Origin: Rhizophagus sp. LPA8_4_AMF
Taxonomy: Eukaryota; Glomeromycota; Glomeromycetes; Glomerales; Glomeraceae
DNA length: 51,186 nt
Assembly: GCA_021464525.1 (NCBI GenBank)
Contig: JADRCO010000127.1
Coordinates: forward strand, 1 to 51,186
Reading direction: 5' to 3'
This document shows, piece by piece, positions 10,735-21,100 of this stretch. The notes under the pieces are model-generated. The model was not told the origin of the DNA, searched no databases, and worked only from the letters and a program-made list of their open reading frames with translations. Each line of letters opens with the position of its first letter. Position 1 is the first letter of the stretch. A program made the position numbers and the translations under genes.

Positions 10735-12283
10735 ATATAATTTATTAAACAGGGATCGGAACTTAGTTTTGGTTGTGGCATAACGAATTTCCCGTCATCA
10801 ACCAGACCGGAACTTTTAGCTATTTTTACTGCAGTTCTAGCAGTACCTAGTAATAGCCGTATTCGTATATACTCAGATAGTCAAGTGGCTATCAACGGGA
10901 TTTCACATGCACTGGAGAAACCGAATAGTAGTAACTTGATACTTAGACAAAATAATTATTGCGTGGTCTTTGCAATTAAAGAACTTATATTGGATAAAAA
11001 ACTAGATTTTACTTTAATCAAGGTCAAAGGACATTCAGATGATATTTGAAATGATGCAGCAGATTCAATCGCAAAACTGGTTAGGGAAAACAGTTTATTT
11101 AATATTAATCATTGCATAGATTTAGATAGATTTATTTGTTTACATAGTTTATTATTTTTTTCTTGTTGGAATGATATAATTATAGATAAAAACATTAGAG
11201 AATTCAATAGTTTAGTATTTAGATATTTAATTTGTTCTACTTGGTCTTGTAATAATTATTGGATAGATACTTTCGATTATGATAACTTACGACATAATGC
11301 CTATGAATGGAATGCGTTATGGGATTTCATCAAAAGTATATCTCATTCTAGATGCTCCACCTTCACGACTAATAACCTTCTGCAATTTTCCATCAGATGC
11401 ATGAATAATCTTTTACCTACAATCTCCAATTTGCGGAAGCGTTCAACACTTTATGACACGAAATATTAATCCACCTTTCAGTGTGCTCCTCTTTACAGCA
11501 ATCTTGGTCCACATTGGAAGATCTTATTATCAAAAAGATAACTAAATATATTAAAAAAAGATCAAATTATCAACCCAGTTATCAGCAAATTAATCATGCG
11601 ATTTTTGAATATAATGATCCATCCTTGTCCTTGCTAAAATAACGTAATCATGTTAAACTCACCAGAGGTCTAATCTCTTCTACAATTTCCATGAAATTGC
11701 GAAAATTAACATCACGATCTATTGTTCAACACATTATTCCAAAATTAATTTAAAAATTATTTTTTATTCACTTTAAAAAACTCATTTAGATTCCCAGATG
11801 TGATGCTATGAACAAGTTGGAAATTAGTAAAAGGATTACAACAACAATGAAACGAGATTTTAAAAGATTTCAACCAAAAGTCTCCTCACAAGATCGCACT
11901 AGCTATCAATTTGATGTGATACAAAGGAAAAGTGAAAGTTTGACTCGTTGTAAGAAGGCTATTATGTCAATGGTTATCAAAGGTTCAGTACTAGGGTGAA
12001 GTCAGAGGGGGTTTAATAAATAATCTGTAGTATAGCAGGTCTTTGGATATCAAATCTCTTTGACCATGGGGAGGTTCCTCTAAGATAGAATGTTATCATA
12101 CATTCTTACCCATGCAGAGATAAATTCCACCAACAGTGCACATAAGGGGTCCAAGAGGATGACATATGGTGGTATAATTATTAATATTAGATAGCTTTTA
12201 ATTACATGTAATTATAACATTAACTCTAATAAATTATATCATGTACTGCGGAAAAAAAAAAAAAAAAATATAATTTATTAAAC
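10735..12283 (+). mobile_element. 5'-truncated LINE insertion with poly(A) and 16-bp TSD
   Basis: The 16-bp word ATATAATTTATTAAAC occurs exactly at 10735-10750 and again at 12268-12283. Between them the sequence begins abruptly inside an RNase H domain at 10751 and ends in a run of 16 A (12252-12267). This is the classical product of target-primed reverse transcription: target-site duplication, 5' truncation and 3' poly(A). A 3' untranslated region of about 250 bp (12000-12251) precedes the tail. CpG and G+C content are higher than in the surroundings, and the exact duplication indicates a fairly recent insertion, although the coding part is already broken. Confidence 0.92.
10753..11999 (+). 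pseudogene. LINE ORF2 C-terminal remnant (RNase H and downstream region)
   Basis: From 10753 the frame reads through an RNase HI-like domain. It has TRPELLAIFTAV with the conserved Glu, then IYSDSQVAI with the catalytic Asp, then VKGHSDDI and NDAADSIAK with the last acidic residue. A TGA at 11048 interrupts the frame just before NDAADSIAK. The frame then continues to a TAA at 11467, after which the reading shifts. The last 63 codons (11808-11999) form an intact piece starting MNKLEISKRITTTMKRDF, matching by position the C-terminal tail of such elements. Reverse transcriptase and endonuclease are absent because of the 5' truncation. It cannot encode a functional element. Confidence 0.85.
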
Positions 12284-12641
12284 TTATAATTTATTTACAG
12301 TTACTTCTATTCAGTTAAAAGTTTAAAGATAAAGGCAAGCTCATATTAGAAATAAACAATAGAAATTTTTTTTATATTTTATATTATTTTATATAGATTT
12401 ATTTTTATTTTTATTTTTTAAGAATTTTTATAAAGATTTATTTTCTTTTATTTTTAAATTGATAGATATTTCCTCTTCATTTTACTTCTTATAATTCAAA
12501 TAATTTTTCTTAGAGTATTAGTTTGGATTAGAAAAGTATAATATTTTTTTAATAATACTAAAATTCATCTATTAATTATGTTAACAGTTAATGTTTAAAA
12601 CTCAAACTTGAAAAATAAAGTAAAAAATTTAATTATATATA

Positions 12642-12775
12642 TAGTCAGACCTCTATAAGTACACCCTCTATAAATGCACACCCTTCATAAATGCATCTTT
12701 TATTTGAAATGCACATCCTTTCTAAATGCACGCTTATACCCAGTCCTAAGGGGTGCATTTATAGAGGTTTGACTG
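12642..12775. mobile_element. 134-bp Tc1/mariner-type MITE ('CTCTATAAGTGCAC' family)
   Basis: The left end TAGTCAGACCTCTATAAGTA and the inverted right end CAGTCAAACCTCTATAAATG pair with few mismatches, and TA flanks both sides. The interior repeats 'ctataaatgcac' words. It belongs to the same family as the elements at 39868, 42652 and 49861. Confidence 0.8.
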
Positions 12776-14551
12776 TATATAATGTAATAGATATATTATT
12801 AATTGCTAGTCTATTGATATATTTAAAGATATATAATATAGATAAATATCAAGATCAGTACTTTTGCATCATACAATGCAGTAACACAATGTGATCATAC
12901 AATTGTAAATGATTATTTATGTGAGTAGTCTAAACATAACACTTAACGTGATTGCAATAATTTTAAATATTAAATTTATGTTGATAAAACAAATACAAAT
13001 CATAATATCTGTTAAGATAAATTTTATAAAAAATTATTATATCAATCAATATAAAAGCATATTAATAAATGAATTGAAATTGGCTTAATCTAAAAGATTA
13101 GAAAATATTTTAAAATATCTGTATTATTATATTTTATATATAATTGTAAATATTATATTTCTCAGAGAAATAGATTTTTTGAATTATGACAGACGTAATA
13201 CAAATACCGTAATTTGACGTAATTTATATATTTTACTAGTAATAATTATGGCTGATATAATTGATTTTGCTCATGATGTAATATTTTGACAATGGATTTC
13301 TAATTTCTCTGAAAAGTATAGTAAATATTAAAACAATCAGGTTTTATTTGAACTAACAATGTATTTTTGAGTTTTACTTACTCTTTTTTTATTTTTTATA
13401 GTATTATAAACATTGGAAAAATTTTAATTGTTATATAGTAAGTCTTTAATTATTAAATTTAAATAATAAGGCAATTGCTAAGATAATTTATTTCATATAT
13501 ATTTATCTATTTAACTAAAATGACTAAATGATAGTATATATATAAAATCTAAATAATAATAATAGAAGGTTTATAAGTTAATAATATTAGTTTATTTAGT
13601 AAAACTTTTATTGCATTTTTAATGTATTTTTTTTACTATTTATTTTTATATAATTAACTTTTTTTATATTAATAAAACTAAAAAGAAAATTTTTTAATAA
13701 ATTTATTAATAATTTAAATTCATTTAAATTCATATAATTAATTATAAAATTATAAAAGTTATATGGCTTTTATTAAGTAATGAATAATGCAAACCTATAT
13801 ATAAACAAATATTTTACTAATAAATTATATTTAATTAGTTATTAATAACAGATTTTTTTATATTTTAAATGTTATATAATAATAAATTATCTATCTATTT
13901 ATTTTTTTTTTTGCAAGGTAGTGCAATTCATGAGTTTATTAGTTAAGTAAAAAAAGAGAAAACTCTATTACATGTATAAATAATTTGTTTAAAATTCTGA
14001 ACCAGTTCCCCATCCTAAAGATTGCTTTTGTACCCTATAGATTATCTATTTATTACATAGATAATTTGCAAATATATATATATATATAATTAATTATATT
14101 TATAAAAAGAAATACAGTTAAATTTATATATACTAATATTATTATTTTAAAAAAATATATAATATTTCTTATAAAATACTATTTGTTTAGCGAATATTTT
14201 TAATAATTTTTTTTAAAAAAATATTAGTATTAATATTAAATTATTAGTATATATAATAAAAATTCTAAACAATTCTTATTGTTCAAAATGAAATGAAGGA
14301 TACTGTATATTTATGTAGGATCTCGAATAATTATAATTAAAATCATATGTTTTATGTTAAAATTTTTTAAAATTTTATTATTACTATCCTGAATTAAATT
14401 TAAAAACTATAGGTATAAAATTTTAATAAAAAAATTGCCTTATTATTATTTTTAATTTTATAATTTAAAAAGTAATATTTATTAATATAGTATTTTATTT
14501 TTTTATATATTTCTATATATAGTTAATATTAATATATAATATATACTAATA
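12776..14551. other. AT-rich, CpG-poor gene-free stretch
   Basis: No gene seen. It contains (ta)n runs near 14075-14090 and several A/T-only tracts. A 67-codon frame at 12691-12894 overlaps the MITE and is not coding. Confidence 0.5.
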
Positions 14552-15196
14552 TTAAGGGTAGAGTATATTATGTCATCATATATATAGCAAAAAAAATGCA
14601 GATCATTTTTTTAATTTTGTTGCAAGGAAAAAAATCCCAGTTTTTTTCCAAAATCCACTTAAAAATATTTGTTAGAAAGCCAGAGTTTCTATTTTACAAA
14701 TAAATATCAGAAATATATAGAATAAATAAGGTTTATAATGAAAAAACACTTTATGAAACCAAGGTTAAGTTGTGAATTCTGTAAGGTAAGTTGCAAATTC
14801 TCAAAGTTGACAAATTTAAATTAATGTAAAACTTGCAAAACTTTGAGAGTTAATAGTATTATTACTAAAGTACTTTATATCAAAAAATTATTGAGCATTG
14901 CCTAATTTAATGAAAATTTTTACTAATACAATTTATTTTTTTTTATACTTAAATATATAATTTATTAAAAAAGTTATTTTATTAAGTTTATTATTTAATG
15001 AATAATTAAATTTTTTAATAAATGAATGGAATAAGCCCTTGTATTTTTTTAAATGTATATTTAGCAAAATTTATACTGATTTTTCTTAAAAATATAAAAT
15101 ATTATTTTATTTTTGTTAATTTTGTAGTCACATGATTTATTAAGTGATCGCTATATAATCATATTAAATTGATGATGTAATATACTCTACCCTTAA
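14552..15196. mobile_element. 645-bp MITE with TTAA ends
   Basis: TTAAGGGTAGAGTATATTA at 14552-14570 is mirrored by TAATATACTCTACCCTTAA at 15178-15196. The inverted match continues to about 28 bp with two differences, ending in tcatca. TTAA at both ends suggests a piggyBac-type duplication. I see a single CpG in the whole element. There is no coding frame. Confidence 0.75.
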
Positions 15197-15737
15197 AAAA
15201 GTATATATTTTTTAGCCAAATTTTGCTTGTATAATAAGCCTTATTTCAAGTTCTAATCAGTAGATTTATAAGATTTTAGTATTAAAAGATTCTTTTTTTT
15301 AAAAGTCACATTTTTTCTATAATAAATAATAATATAACTTAATAAAATTACATGTTAGTTGAGAAGTAAAGTTAAAATATAGTAAAATATAACCTTAATT
15401 ATAATTATCTAGGATTCTGTCTATACGCTATAAAAATAATCAATCACGTAGTTTCTTTATCTCCTTCTATAATATCATCCAATAATATAATATGACATAT
15501 ATAGATTATTATATCCATTTTTTTTTATCAAATAAATAAATAATTAAAAAATCTATTTTTATAAAAATCTATTTTTTGAAAAAATCAAAAAAACCAGATG
15601 TATGTCATATTATTACAAAATAAATAAGTTATACAAAGAAAAAAATGTTTTTTTCTTTATTTTCTCTTCTTTCTTTTATAATTTTACTTTTACTTTTTCT
15701 TTTCTTGAATATGATAATTCAGTAAGGTAATAAGGGG
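15197..15737. other. AT-rich spacer
   Basis: No gene seen; polypyrimidine runs occur around 15640-15700 (tttctttattttctcttc). Confidence 0.4.
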
Positions 15738-15908
15738 AGTTATACATATCACGTAATATTCAGTTTAATATAAGCTTACCCCTCTTCCTCCTCTGTTAAA
15801 TTTAACAACCAATCAAATTATAATATTTATAAATTATATGATTTTATTAAATATAACATAAGATTTTAATTATTCCTCCCCTTTAATAATTACATAATAT
15901 GTGTAACT
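15738..15908. mobile_element. 171-bp inverted-repeat element (probable MITE)
   Basis: The left end AGTTATACATATCACGTAAT and the inverted right end AGTTACACATATTATGTAAT match except at three positions, two of which are C-to-T at or next to a CpG. The interior has a gggg/cccc-bearing pair (taaggggag...ctcccctttaa). No clear target duplication is visible. Confidence 0.55.
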
Positions 15909-15949
15909 TTCCTAAGGTTTTCATTTTTTTTTTTATCTTAATACATAGT

Positions 15950-17500
15950 TTTTAACATTTTTTTTTCTTTTTTAAGATATAAAATCTTAGTAAAGAAATC
16001 TGAAAAAAACTTACAAAAGTAAAATAAGAACTGAAAAACCAGAGTTAGAAAAAAACAGTTAGTTAGTTTTAAAGTTACCTACCTAAACTAATTTTAAATT
16101 TGGCTAAATATTTAAACTTCAATTTTACAGGATTTTTTATAAAAGTTTATTATTATTTTATTATTTAATATAATTTATTATAGATTTCATCTTTTATTAA
16201 GTTTTACCTAATTTTTTATTAAGATGATTTTAATATAATTTTATCAAGTTTTACTTTCTAATATTTTGAAATTTGCCAAACTATCTAGTTTTACCTAGCA
16301 ACTTTAATTAGTTTATTTGAAGAATTTATCATTAATATTAAAAATAAACTAATTCTTTTTTATTTTTTATAAATTTTAGTTTTTTCAGAAAGAACTTTCA
16401 GATGGTAAATTGAAAGAATTTCACTATTACCTATAAAAAATATACTAAATACTCATTTTTTTATTTTTTTGTAGGCAATAGCTTCTCCAGAAAGGACTTT
16501 TAAATAGTAAGTTATTTTTTTTAAAAAGAATTTGCTATTTACTTTACAAAAAATATATCGCAAGCCATTGTTGACAAAAGATTGATGTCTAGACATCATA
16601 ATGATGATGTTTAAAACATCATGCCGATTGATGTCTGGATATCATATCAGATATATGCAGGATGATGTTTGTACATCATTGCCATGATGGTTGAGATATC
16701 AACCAACATAATATCTAGATATCATGCTGATCATAATTACCAAATATAATAAATTTAATTTTTTTTCATTTACTATATTTGGTAATTATGATGTCTAGAT
16801 ATTATGTCAGTTAATATCTTAAACATCATGGTGATGATGTACAAACATCATCTCATATATATCTAACATGATATCTAGACATCAACCTTTTGACTAGAAT
16901 GGCTTTCCATAAAAATAACTTAATGTTTCTTTTTTTTTATTTTGTAGATTTCATCTCTTTTTAGCTAAATATTTTTTTTGAAAGAAATTTTAAATTAACT
17001 TTAAGAACTAATATTTTTTTTAAATTTTTACAGATTTCATATTTTTAAACTTTTTTAAAATGCAGTAAGCTATTATTTTTAAATAAAGTTTTAGAGTAAA
17101 TTTTAAAAAATATGCTAATATTTCTTTTTTTTATTTTTTTATTTTGTAAGTTTCAGTTTTTTAGAATAACAGTATGTTAATTTCTTTAAGTTGGGTTTTG
17201 GATTTAATTTTAAGAGATATGCTGACATTTTTTTTAATTTTTGTAGATTTAAACTTTATTTTTTGGCAAAAATATATAAGTTTTAATACTTTAAACTTTT
17301 TTATGAAAACGTTTTACTAACATTTTCTTTTTCTTTTTGTAGGTTTAAGACTTTGATTCCTGGGTAATAGGTAATATTATGATAAGTTTCAATATTTTGA
17401 AAATTTAAGCTTTATTTATTAAAGAACTGCTTTAATAATGTTTTCTCTCTTTTTTTATAGGATTTGTAAGACTTTGATTCTTAATTTCTAAGTAGTAGAT
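15950..17500 (+). repeat. Array of exon/intron-like units on the plus strand
   Basis: At least eight diverged units of roughly 90-110 bp each show a T-rich tract ending in TAG or CAG, a short segment related to 'ATTTCA..TTTTT' or 'GTTTAAGACTTTGATTC', and often a GTAAGT-like word. Acceptor-like ends lie near 16380, 16476, 16948, 17034, 17250, 17343 and 17461. Donor-like words include gtaaattg, gtaagtta, gtaagcta and gtaatatt. No long reading frame lies upstream. The array is split by a fold-back insertion (16562-16908). It resembles the minus-strand array at 3255-3840 in layout but not in sequence. Confidence 0.45.
16562..16908. mobile_element. 347-bp fold-back element made of nested palindromes
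   Basis: The two halves are imperfect complements along the whole length: aagccatt.ttgacaaaag.ttgatgtctaga at the left matches the complement of the right end, and the arms meet at taccaaatata/tatatttggta around a short T-rich loop near 16745-16775. Within each arm the words gatgtctagacatc, gatgtttaaaacatc and gatatctagatatc are themselves palindromes. No coding frame. It interrupts the exon-like array, so it inserted after the array formed. Confidence 0.8.
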
Positions 17501-18195
17501 TTCAATCACAATACATATAAAATTAATATAAAATTATTAAAACATCATTAATTATATGACTTATCACTCTAAACTGACAGCAGTTACCATTTCATAATAT
17601 ATAAAGTACTAAAATACTATTACTAAAATACTTAATTAAAAGAAATATTAAATATTTTTTAGTAAATTATTTTACAAATTATTTTTACTATAATAATAGA
17701 GAAAATAAGTATTGTATTATATATTAAATTAATAAAATAAAGTTTCTAAATTTTCAGATTTTTTAGTACTAAATATTCTTTATTAAAAATAAATGTCTTA
17801 TAAGAACAAAAAATCCTTTTATATATTAAGAATAGAAAGCAACTTTTTTTCAAACTTTCTGGAAAATTTGGGTTAAAGTAATCATTAGAAAAGGTATTCT
17901 AAAACTTTTATTAGTATTTAAATTTCTAATATAATATATTAGAAATAAATTATACCAAATTTTGTTATTAAAATTCTACAATTTCTTACAACTTAGAAAA
18001 ACAAAAATAAATCACAAATTATATAATAGCATGAAATTGTTATCTTTACCAAAAACTATTGTGATTTTAATAACCTTCTTGTATTTTATGCTATTTATTT
18101 GTAATTATGGAATGTATTTTTTATTTCACAAAATTTTTTTTTTACATATGATGATCATGTAATTTTTAATTTTTATTAATATAATGACCAATGTA
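17501..18195. other. CpG-free AT-rich stretch
   Basis: I see no CpG in about 680 bp, ending sharply where CpG words resume at about 18200. No gene: the 66-codon frame at 17962-18162 is hydrophobic AT-rich noise opened by TTG. Confidence 0.5.
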
Positions 18196-21100
18196 ACATA
18201 ATCGAAATAAATGTCATAAATTTCATATGGGCGGATTTGACGCATTGCATGTGATAATTTTATAGCAAATGGGAATTGGTTACTATTGGTATGATGCGCC
18301 CATATGTTATAATCTTTAATTTTGACCGATCCTATAGATCAACTCATATGAATTTGGAAAATATTAATATTGATACAATCAGTTATAACTTGTATATTAA
18401 ATGATCATTTTAATTTTTAAAATAGTAAACTGTTAGATAAATAGGTAGGTGCAACAAAAATTAATAAAAATTTTACTATTGACCATATTTTAATTTGTAA
18501 TTCATTATCGAAATTAATTTAAATATAGTAAAAGTATGGAATCTGAAGTACTAATTTTGGAATACAATGTAAAAACTAAAAATTATTTGTATAGAATTGT
18601 ACTATTTGACTTACTTTTTACTATAAATTTTCAATAATTAGAAATAACTGCCCAATAGTTATTTTTTATATATTGCGATAATTATTTTATTATATGTATC
18701 AAACTTTTGTATAAATAAATAGATCATAACCGTTCAATTTCAGATGAAATTTGACTTGATATTTCCGTATGTAAGTTTCAATTGTTCAAATGTGTCGTGT
18801 AGAGAATAAAAATATTCTATCAGCCACGGTTTGATCCCGCCTCGTCGGGCTTACAGTTATCACGTGAATGGCATCTTTTTTTTGAATCTAAGCCAAATGG
18901 CCAATTAACCAAATAAGCCACACCGCAAACAGAACGCGACGCGTTTTACTGTTAGATAAGGGTTTAAGAATATCCCATGTATATTATTTAATAAGCCACC
19001 TTTTCTCATCAGTCACGTAGGACATATGTCAAATCAACATATTCTTTGTTTTATAACTTGATTAAACCGATATACCATATTTATGCTTATTTGTTGTAAA
19101 AAAAAAAATCAAAAAGCTTAATAATTGTATATTAACAATACCCTTTATATTGTTGTATTGTGAAGGAAAAAGTTAAATTTACTTTGAATTACTCTTTTTT
19201 TTGACATTTATTTGACAGGCAAGATTTACGCAACATTTGCATTTTTTTTTCAACATCGTCATTGATGATATACAATCTATTTTGCGTAATATTGTTTAAT
19301 TTTTTTTGCGCCATATGATTCCAATATTAACTTTTTTCTATTTTTTCTTAAAGAAAAAAATTTTTTTTTCAAAATAATATTTATTGTATGTATGCGGTAT
19401 ACTGCTGTATTATGTTTCTAATAAAACAATCAATGTAAGTGAAATTATTCGTAATTTTAACCTTTATACAATGTACGATTAAAAATACAAGGTTTTAGTT
19501 AATTAGCATATACTAAACTAATTAGGCAGGCGATTTGTTAATTCAAAGAAAGATTGAGATTGTACTCTTCATATTTTTACCCAAATTCAATCGATACACA
19601 AAAAAAAAATTTTTGTTTTTTTTTTGTGTTTGTGTATTATTAATGTAATAAATGCAATGCAAAATATTAAAAACAATTAATTATTTCATATGAATATGTA
19701 CTATGCAATATGGCGTTCTTGTGACGTTAATATACTTCTTTGCACTGTCCAAATTATTAATTCTAGAAAAACTAAATATAAATTAATTAATTCTTATTTT
19801 AGTAAAAAAAAAAAAAAAAATACTATTTTTATTTGTGTTTATTATGTTCATTGATGTTATTAATTAAATTAATTAATTTTGTGGAATGTTTGAAAATGAA
19901 TGAAATGAAAAAAAAAAAAATAGAATTCCTGGTATTTAATTATTTTGTTTTGTTTTGATTTGTTTTTTTTTTTTTTTTGAAACAATTATTAAATCTACAT
20001 GGAACAGTTTTTTCGAATAATTACGTTATAGAAACCTTCCATAGAACGTATTACAGGCATGATCGACATAATTTGGAATATTCTTTACCCCTTACGGAGC
20101 ACCCATAAAAAGCGTAGATCTTTATAAAAAAAAGACGCGATCAAATAAATATTATTAATCTTTTTTTAATTTGGTTTGAGAATAACTTTTTTTTTTTGCA
20201 TATGAAACGAAATCTGTGCGTTCTGGCTACATATGACATCTGATTTCTATGATGATTTTGTTATTGTATGCAAAATCATAAATAAGAAAACTAGTTTTAT
20301 ATCGGGGAATTTTCATACACCAATTATTTTGTATGGAGAAGAAAATTTTTTTTTAGATTTGTACAATATTATGGGCTGAAATACAAATTCAAAAAAAAAA
20401 GGACCAAAGTTTGGGGTTATAAATATAAAACCAAATTAAGTTGTAAAATCTTTGTTGACCTGTTTTTTAATAAAGGAGAATTACATCCATCAATTTACAA
20501 ATTATGTTTGATATTATTTTCGATCCCGATTTGCGGTACTCATTGATCCTAGTAAGGGTTTATTGTTTGAAGATATACATCAAAAAAAACACTAAAATGC
20601 ATGCATATATAATTTATTTAAATTTGCTTTGATAAAGAATAGCTCTGATTATATAAATGTTCCGTCTTATTATTATTTGTATACCATTATAAATTTTATA
20701 TCTTTGTTCAACGTTTCATGATTTAATCATTCTATATTAAACAATAAATCATCAATCATTCATTATTTCAATGAAAATTTCTTCAAAATAAGTTAAAATA
20801 TGAGTCATTTTAGCTAGGGAGTGATTAAAAAAAATATTTGCTTTCCATTTTCAAAATAAAGTTTCGTAAATTGCCATTGAGTACAGCATTTTTTTTTTTT
20901 TTTTAATTAAATGTTGTACGATTTGGAGATTAAAACAACAACGATCAAAAATCAAACGATAATCATAATTATGCATATCAAATTTTTTATTAAAAAAAAA
21001 AACGATTTTTTTTTTGATTAAAAATTTCCCAGCTGATTACACATAATTTAGCGCAGCCTCTTAATTTATAATGAAAACTTAAAAAGGAAATGATCACAAT

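Noticed and set aside
12691..12894. 67-codon plus-strand frame
   Set aside because: Begins inside a MITE and follows its repeat words.
18820..18880. CpG-rich patch 'gatcccgcctcgtcgggcttac' considered as tRNA or snRNA end
   Set aside because: No cloverleaf or Sm-type context on either strand.
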